Origin: CAZMNF01 sp964567595
Lineage (GTDB): Bacteria > Bipolaricaulota > Bipolaricaulia > RBG-16-55-9
Reading direction: 5' to 3'
NCBI GenBank assembly: GCA_964567595.1
Contig: CAZMNF010000026.1
Location: 1-29,902, forward strand
Length of the DNA stretch: 29,902 nt
A model generated the notes under the pieces. The model was not told where the DNA came from and searched no databases. It saw nothing but the letters and a program-made list of their open reading frames with translations. Within the stretch, counting starts at the first letter, position 1. Every line of letters starts with the position of its first letter. This document shows, piece after piece, positions 24,669 to 29,902 of the stretch. The translations under genes and the position numbers were made by a program.

Positions 24669-26279
24669 ATGAAGCGTCTCAGCTTGTTGGTCAGTCTCGC
24701 CATCGCGGCGGTCCTACTGATCGGGCCGACCGCAGCATCCCAATCCGAGGAGGGCCTCGTCGTGGTCCCCGACTCGGACGAGGTCCAAGTCGACGTGCAG
24801 GTGCGCAACGCTCAAGGGCAGCCCCAGTCGCGGTTTCGGATCGACGACGAGGTGCAGATCCGCGTCAACACCCGCGCCCAGAACGCCGACCGCGTCTATC
24901 TCTACCTGGTCGACATCGACGCTGCCGGGCGCTGCGTGCGCATCTTCCCCAACGCGTTCTCGCCCAACCCACGCGTGTCGACGGGCCAACTGATCCTCCC
25001 GGACAAGTCGAGCTATCGCTTCCGGGTCGTGCCGCCGGAAGGGACGGAATACGTCCAAGCGTTCGCCAGCCTGGAACCCATTAACGTGTTCCAGCAGATG
25101 GCGATGAACGACGACGCGTTTCCGCAGGTGTGCACCAACCCGGAGGAGTTCGCCAACCAGGTGCGGGCTTCCATCCAGGGCATCATCGCGGAGAGCAAGG
25201 TCGCCACGGACTGGACGAGCTTCCAAGTCGGGCGACAGCAACAGAATCAAGCGCCGAATGCCGCGTTCAACGTCTCCGACCAGAATCCCCGGGCTGGCAA
25301 CAGCGTCCGATTGGACGCCTCGCCGTCGTTCGATCCGGACGGGCGGATTGCCCGCTATCAGTGGAGCTTCGGCGACGGCACGAGCGCAACCGGCCGAACG
25401 GTTCAACACGCCTATCGCTCCGCGGGCAGATACACCGTGACGCTGCGCGTGACCGACGACCGTGGGGCCACGAGTTCGACGAGCCAGCGCATCAACGTCC
25501 AGGCCCCGTCCAACCAAGCGCCGACCGCCAGCTTCTCCCTGTCACCGTCGAACCCGAGCGTCGGCGAAACCGTCCGATTCGAGTCCAACTCCTTCGACGA
25601 CGATGGCCGCATCACCGGGCAGCGCTGGCGCTTCGGCGACGGCGCCCAGGCCTCCGGCTCGCCCGTCTTCCACCGTTACCAGCGCTCGGGCACCTACACG
25701 GTCACGCTGACCGTAACGGACGATCGCGGCGCCACGACGAGCACTTCCCAACAGATCCAGGTCGGCTCGTCGCAGCCGCAACCCTCGCAGTCCGGCATCT
25801 TCGTCAACGCCATCGACGACAACCGCTTGCGGGTCGTCGTCCAAGGCCAGTCGAACTGGTTCTCCGACCACGGCTATCGACTGGAGCTGCTGACCAACGG
25901 CGCGTTCACGAGCGTGGAGCGCCGGAGCTCGGGCAACGTCGCCTCGCAGGGCCTGGAACCGACCCCGTCGGATCCGCAAGAGCTGGAACTGACCGGAGCT
26001 GTACGCAGCGGGCGCGTGGAGTACACCATCGGCGTCTCCGACGACGCCTCGAAGCTGAAGTTCCGCCTGTTGCTGGACACGGACGGCGACGGCCAGCTCG
26101 AGCGGAACAAGCGCTTCGTCTTCCTCGGCAGCGCGCAGAAGAACCCGCCGTCCAATCCGTTCGTCATCGACGTCCAGTCGGGCGGCCTGACGCCGTTCGT
26201 GGACCTGCGCATCTGCGTGGTGCTGGTCGACCAGCCCGGCTTCCAATTCACCGTCTGCTTCAACTTCCAGAACCTGTGA
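24669..26279 (+). CDS. Secreted DUF4384 and double-PKD protein
   Basis: A 536-residue exported protein. A signal peptide covers about 1-23 (TAAS-Q cleavage). Residues 39-137 form a DUF4384 domain, seen as FRIDDEVQIRVNTRAQNADRVYLYLVDIDAAG and IFPNAF; such domains occur in bacterial surface and sensor proteins. Two PKD domains follow at about 194-278 and 283-366, with FDPDGRI, WSFGDGT and YTVTLRVTDDRG in the first and FDDDGRI, WRFGDG and YTVTLTVTDDRG in the second. Residues about 375-536 form a beta-rich C-terminal domain that I do not recognise. AAGGGGG lies before the ATG. PKD domains act as extracellular adhesion or spacer modules. A stem-loop follows the stop at 26294-26324. Confidence 0.88.
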   Translation: MKRLSLLVSLAIAAVLLIGPTAASQSEEGLVVVPDSDEVQVDVQVRNAQGQPQSRFRIDDEVQIRVNTRAQNADRVYLYLVDIDAAGRCVRIFPNAFSPNPRVSTGQLILPDKSSYRFRVVPPEGTEYVQAFASLEPINVFQQMAMNDDAFPQVCTNPEEFANQVRASIQGIIAESKVATDWTSFQVGRQQQNQAPNAAFNVSDQNPRAGNSVRLDASPSFDPDGRIARYQWSFGDGTSATGRTVQHAYRSAGRYTVTLRVTDDRGATSSTSQRINVQAPSNQAPTASFSLSPSNPSVGETVRFESNSFDDDGRITGQRWRFGDGAQASGSPVFHRYQRSGTYTVTLTVTDDRGATTSTSQQIQVGSSQPQPSQSGIFVNAIDDNRLRVVVQGQSNWFSDHGYRLELLTNGAFTSVERRSSGNVASQGLEPTPSDPQELELTGAVRSGRVEYTIGVSDDASKLKFRLLLDTDGDGQLERNKRFVFLGSAQKNPPSNPFVIDVQSGGLTPFVDLRICVVLVDQPGFQFTVCFNFQNL

Positions 26280-26293
26280 CGCCGTTCAGCTGA

Positions 26294-26324
26294 GCGAGGG
26301 GGAGCACTGGCTCCCCCTCCTCGC
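26294..26324 (+). terminator. Hairpin between the DUF4384/PKD gene and the next gene
   Basis: GCGAGG at 26294-26299 pairs with CCTCGC at 26319-26324, and GGGAGC (26300-26305) with GCTCCC (26310-26315), giving about 12 bp with a 3-base bulge and an ACTG loop. There is no T-run afterwards. It may partly terminate transcription or protect RNA ends, since the genes downstream run on in the same direction. Confidence 0.45.
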
Positions 26325-26349
26325 TACCATGACCTCAAGGAGGGCTTTT

Positions 26350-27192
26350 ATGAAGTGGCAACGTCCCCGAACGATCGGCTTGATCGGCCTTCTGGCCGGC
26401 TCACTTCTCGGCCTGGGCCCGAGCGCCCTGGCCCAAAGCGATGGTCCCATCGGCATGAGCAACGTGGATACCGAGCGACACTTTCGCGCCGTCGTCCAGA
26501 CGCCCTCGACGGACGTCGTGAACGTCATCGAAACGGCCCAAGCTCAAGGCTATTGGATCCGCATCCAGACGGGGCCGGACGTCACGTACCTCCAGGGCAG
26601 CCAGCCGTGCTCGTCCTGCGAGCCCAACCGAGAATCGCAGTTCTTCAAGCCCCCGCAACTGATCGTCGACGGCGAGCGGTTCTGGATTCGATTGGACGAG
26701 GCGCAATGGCGCGTCAACCTGCGCCCGGCGCCCCAGACATCGAGCTACGAGCTCATCGTCTCGCCCAAGCTGCCGAAGACGGGCCTCAGCTCCGACGACC
26801 TCGACGCGATTCTGGACACGCTCGCGCCGTTCGAGGTTTTGCCCACTCAGACAACATCGCTTCAGCTGGACCCCATGGCGCAACCCAGCAAGCCCGTCCC
26901 CCCCGAAAACGCCCAGATCGATTCCGTGCTCTACGGATTGACGCAAGCGCCCGACTGGATGGACTACGCCGAACGCCAGAACCTCTCGCTGTCGGGGCTC
27001 CGGGCCGAGGTGATCGTCGAGCTCACCTCCGCCGAGGCCTCCTTGCCGGACGGCATTGACCTGGTGGCCACCTCGCGCAATGGGGCGCTCATCAGCGCGC
27101 AGGCCCGGGTTGATCAACTCGTCCGGCTCGCGTCGGCTCCGTCGGTGGCGTTCGTGCGACCGCCAAGCCGGCCGCAACCGGCGATCCAGTAA
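26350..27192 (+). CDS. Secreted protein with the protease prodomain-like region but no catalytic domain
   Basis: 280 residues; ATG 26350 is chosen because AAGGAGG (26337-26343) gives ideal spacing. The signal peptide ends at ALA-Q (about 28/29). Residues 30-200 are unrecognised and include PCSSC (CxxC, 87-90). Residues 211-279 resemble residues 75-150 of the S8 protease encoded next: both have a hydrophobic VIVEL/VVVEV strand, and LVRLA-4-VAFVRPP-3-PQ matches LLRLA-4-VAYIRPP-3-PQ, with roughly half the residues identical over the last 21. The two signal peptides also look alike. It may be a trans-acting chaperone or inhibitor of the protease, or a duplicated paralogue; this is inference. The protease gene follows after 26 bp. 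Confidence 0.85.
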   Translation: MKWQRPRTIGLIGLLAGSLLGLGPSALAQSDGPIGMSNVDTERHFRAVVQTPSTDVVNVIETAQAQGYWIRIQTGPDVTYLQGSQPCSSCEPNRESQFFKPPQLIVDGERFWIRLDEAQWRVNLRPAPQTSSYELIVSPKLPKTGLSSDDLDAILDTLAPFEVLPTQTTSLQLDPMAQPSKPVPPENAQIDSVLYGLTQAPDWMDYAERQNLSLSGLRAEVIVELTSAEASLPDGIDLVATSRNGALISAQARVDQLVRLASAPSVAFVRPPSRPQPAIQ

Positions 27193-27218
27193 CGATGATG
27201 AAGGAGGGAGATGATCTC

Positions 27219-29902
27219 GTGAAACACGCATCGCTCATGCGAACCGTCACGCTGCTTGTGTTGGGCGTGGCGCTGCTGGCAGCGTTCGGCCACGGGCCGG
27301 GCGCTCTCGCCCAAGGATCCGACAAGTCAACCCCCAGCGGCAAGGTCGACAGTGCTCTGGCCGAGATCCTGGAACAGGCCGAACGGGGCGGCGTCAGCGC
27401 CCAGGGCCTCCAACCCGAAGCCAACGAGGTCGGCGTTCCCATTGAGGGCAACGCCGTCCGCGTCGTCGTTGAGGTCTCTCAGAATGCACGCGGGGTGGTC
27501 AACGCCATCTCTCGCATCATGGGTGGCCGGTTCGTCCAGGCGCAGTCGCAGAACTTCATCGAGCTGCGCCTCCCGCTCGACGCCGGCCCCTTCAACGCGC
27601 TGTTGCGCCTGGCCGATCTCTCGGGGGTCGCCTATATTCGCCCGCCCTTGTCTCCGCAGGCGCTGACGGTGAGCCAGGGCGTGTCGCTGACGGGCGCCGA
27701 CCAGCTGCAGAGCCAAGGGACCCGCGGCCAAAACACCACCATGGCCGTCATCGACCTCGGCTTTGCCGGGCTTTCACGGGCTCAATCGCGCGGCGAGCTG
27801 CCCAGCAATGTCCAGACGGTCGACTTCAGCGGCAGCGGCTTACAGAGCTCTTCTAGCCACGGAACGGCATCCGCCGAGGTCGTCCACGACATGGCGCCGG
27901 ACGCTGACTTGGTGCTCATGAAGGTGGCGGACGAGGTCGACCTGGAGAACGCCGTCGACCGGGCGATCCAGATGGGGGTCGACGTCGTCAACCACTCCGT
28001 CGCCTGGTTCAACACCAACTTCTACGACGGCACGGGCCCCATCAACGACGCCGTCCGACGGGCGCGCAACGCCGGCATCGTCTGGGTCAACGCCGCGGGC
28101 AACTACGGCCAGCGCCACTGGCAGGGCGTCGCCCGCGACACCGACGGCAACAGCTGGGCGGAGTTTTCATCGGGGCGCGAAGGCCTGAGCTTCAGTGCGC
28201 AAAGCGGCCAGCTCGTGGAGGTCTACCTCACGTGGCGCGACTGGCCGACAACCCGCCAGGACTACGATCTCTACGTCACCAACAGCGTCGGGTCGATCGT
28301 GGCCTCGTCAGAGCGCGTGCAGAACGGCTCGCAGCCCCCGACCGAGCACCTGCTCTTCAGTGCCCCGTCGTCGGGCGACTACGAGATTCGCGCCAGGCCC
28401 GCGAGCGTCGGTTCGGCCAAGCAGCTGGCCATCTTCAACCTGAACCAACAGATCCGTCCCTTCGTCAAGGAGGGCAGCATCGTCACGCCGGGCGACTGCA
28501 GCTGTGCCACGGCTGTCGGCGCGGTGGAGCAATCCAATTGGACCACCGGCCCGATCGCGCCTTACAGCTCACAGGGCCCGACGACCGACGGGCGAGTCAA
28601 ACCCGACCTCGTCGGGCCGGCCGGTGTGCGCGTCACCACGTCGCAGTGGAACCCCTTTGAAGGCACATCTGCCGCCGCCCCGCACGTCGCGGGCGCCGCC
28701 GCGCTGTTGAAGTCGGCCAACCCCGGCTACGATGCGAGGGACCTGGAACGCGAGCTGCAGGATCAGGCCATCTCCATGGGATCGTCGACCCAGTTCGGCT
28801 CGGGGCGACTCGCGTTGACGCCGTCGCAACCCAACTTGGCCGACTTGACGATCCGCAACGCCAACGTCTCCCCGCCCGACCCGCGCGTCGGCGACAGCGT
28901 CACCGTCAACGCGGAGGTCGTCAACCAGGGCAGTGCGCGGGCCGGCTCGTTCAGCGTCGAGCTGAGCGACAACGGCGGAACCCGCACGCAGTCGATCCAG
29001 GGTCTGGCTTCCGGCGCCACCGCCACGGTGAACTTCACCCGAACGATCAATCGGACCACCACCGACGTCCAACTGACCGTCGATCCCTTCGATCGGGTCG
29101 ACGAATCGGACGAGAACAACAACTCGACGTCGCTCACCATCAACGCCCGGTCCCAGCAGCCGTCCTTGAACATCGACGTCAGCACGGATCGCTCCAGCTA
29201 CAGCGTCGGCGACGAAATCCGCGTCCAGGTCAGTACCAACGAGGACGGCTACGTCTACCTCTACAACGTCGACGCGCAAGGGAGCGTGCAGATCCTCTAT
29301 CCTCGCGCGGAATCGAACAACGCGTTCCTGAGGGCGGGGACCTACGACCTGACCAGCCTTTTGGGGGTTGGCCAACTGACGATCACCGACCCGACCGGCA
29401 GCGAAGACGTGCATGCCGTTCTTGCGTCGCGGTCGCTCAACCTCGGCCTCGATGGCGCCCAGAGCCGGTCCTTCGACGACCCGACCAACTTCCGCTCGGT
29501 CTTGAGCAATCGCATCAGCCGCCAGTCCCCCACCCCCGACTGGAACTGGGATGTGGCCAGCTTCCAGGTGACGCGCTCGCAGCCGAGCAACCGCGCCCCG
29601 ACGGCCCGCTTCAGCTTCCGTCCCGATCAGCCCTTTGCCAACGACGTCGTCACGTTCGACGGATCCAACTCGTCGGATCCGGACGGGCAGATCGTCGACT
29701 GGAGCTGGCGGTTTGAGACGAACAGTCGCCGGGCCAACGCAAACGGCCAGAGGGTCAACGTCCGTTTCCGATCGCCCGGCACCGTCCGCGTCACGCTGAC
29801 GGTCAGTGACGATGAAGGGGCGACGGATTCAACGACCCAACGGCTCGATGTTCGCCGACAATCGCCCCAGCAATCGCCCACGGCCCGTTTCAGCACCAAC
29901 CC
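27219..29902 (+). CDS. Large S8 (subtilisin-like) serine protease with CARDB, DUF4384 and PKD domains, partial
   Basis: Runs past the right edge; 894 residues are visible. The start is probably GTG 27219, after an AAGGAGG/GGGAG site. ATG 27195, 27198 and 27237 are in frame, but 27195/27198 add acidic residues ahead of the signal peptide (which ends near A31). Residues about 75-148 are an N-terminal prodomain. The catalytic domain (about 155-530) has Asp179 (VIDLGF), His214 (SHGTAS), the oxyanion Asn295 (NAAGN) and Ser484 (EGTSAAAPHVAG). Between Asn and Ser a beta-rich insert (about 320-410) resembles a PPC-type domain. After it come CARDB (538-645, DESDENNNS), DUF4384 (650-745), a PKD domain (793-880) and the start of another PKD. 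It is an exported, likely surface-associated protease. Confidence 0.92.
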   Translation, partial: MKHASLMRTVTLLVLGVALLAAFGHGPGALAQGSDKSTPSGKVDSALAEILEQAERGGVSAQGLQPEANEVGVPIEGNAVRVVVEVSQNARGVVNAISRIMGGRFVQAQSQNFIELRLPLDAGPFNALLRLADLSGVAYIRPPLSPQALTVSQGVSLTGADQLQSQGTRGQNTTMAVIDLGFAGLSRAQSRGELPSNVQTVDFSGSGLQSSSSHGTASAEVVHDMAPDADLVLMKVADEVDLENAVDRAIQMGVDVVNHSVAWFNTNFYDGTGPINDAVRRARNAGIVWVNAAGNYGQRHWQGVARDTDGNSWAEFSSGREGLSFSAQSGQLVEVYLTWRDWPTTRQDYDLYVTNSVGSIVASSERVQNGSQPPTEHLLFSAPSSGDYEIRARPASVGSAKQLAIFNLNQQIRPFVKEGSIVTPGDCSCATAVGAVEQSNWTTGPIAPYSSQGPTTDGRVKPDLVGPAGVRVTTSQWNPFEGTSAAAPHVAGAAALLKSANPGYDARDLERELQDQAISMGSSTQFGSGRLALTPSQPNLADLTIRNANVSPPDPRVGDSVTVNAEVVNQGSARAGSFSVELSDNGGTRTQSIQGLASGATATVNFTRTINRTTTDVQLTVDPFDRVDESDENNNSTSLTINARSQQPSLNIDVSTDRSSYSVGDEIRVQVSTNEDGYVYLYNVDAQGSVQILYPRAESNNAFLRAGTYDLTSLLGVGQLTITDPTGSEDVHAVLASRSLNLGLDGAQSRSFDDPTNFRSVLSNRISRQSPTPDWNWDVASFQVTRSQPSNRAPTARFSFRPDQPFANDVVTFDGSNSSDPDGQIVDWSWRFETNSRRANANGQRVNVRFRSPGTVRVTLTVSDDEGATDSTTQRLDVRRQSPQQSPTARFSTN

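Noticed and set aside
25130..26293. 387-residue plus-strand frame within the DUF4384/PKD gene
   Set aside because: Arg/Pro/His-rich shadow frame without features.
1..29902. Search for tRNA, rRNA, CRISPR arrays, riboswitches and insertion sequences
   Set aside because: By eye I found no regularly spaced repeats, no tRNA-like cloverleaf, no transposase motif and no recognisable riboswitch core; small RNAs cannot be excluded without a covariance search.

Overview
The window comes from a high-GC bacterial chromosome (my estimate is 60-65% GC). The cell is probably diderm: it encodes apolipoprotein N-acyltransferase (Lnt) next to a lipoprotein with a clear lipobox, and several Sec-exported proteins. 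Genes are tightly packed and Shine-Dalgarno sequences are common. I saw no rRNA, tRNA, CRISPR array or transposase. The mix of ECF sigma factor, DUF4384, PKD and S8-protease proteins reminds me of uncultured phyla such as Bipolaricaulota, but that placement is a guess.

Layout. (1) 1-1000: a small accessory island with a truncated DUF433 remnant, a two-gene pair (84-aa protein plus a retropepsin-like aspartic protease) and two nearly identical stem-loops bracketing it. (2) 1179-5062: two divergent monovalent cation/proton antiporters (CPA1 and CPA2 type), each with a C-terminal TrkA/RCK regulatory region. (3) 5117-5653: an Asp23/Gls24 protein. (4) 5722-12087: a compact minus-strand histidine operon, hisG-D-C-H-A-B-F-IE, with five consecutive 4-nt ATGA stop/start overlaps. 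It covers every step of the pathway except histinol-phosphate phosphatase (histidinol-phosphate phosphatase). (5) 12335-15166: an NAD-dependent epimerase followed by an SLC13/DASS transporter with internal TrkA-C domains. (6) 15314-18923: a stand-alone Smr protein (+), then VOC protein, small membrane protein, methyltransferase and M20 peptidase (all -). (7) 19041-21309: SDR reductase and lnt (+). (8) 21275-22519: a PKD/PD40 lipoprotein (-). (9) 22749 to the right edge: one co-directional block of ECF sigma factor, membrane protein with an AMPK/CBM48-like outer domain (probable anti-sigma factor), three secreted proteins and a large S8 protease that runs off the window.

The most interesting part is block 9. 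The sigma and anti-sigma-like genes overlap, and the next gene overlaps again, so the system is translationally coupled to an exported protein. A DUF4384-linker-PKD module occurs in both the 536-aa secreted protein and the protease. The protein encoded just before the protease carries at its C-terminus a copy of the protease's N-terminal domain without the catalytic domain. Together these suggest a dedicated extracytoplasmic signalling, adhesion and proteolysis system. The housekeeping genes in the rest of the window are ordinary, apart from the compactness of the his operon.
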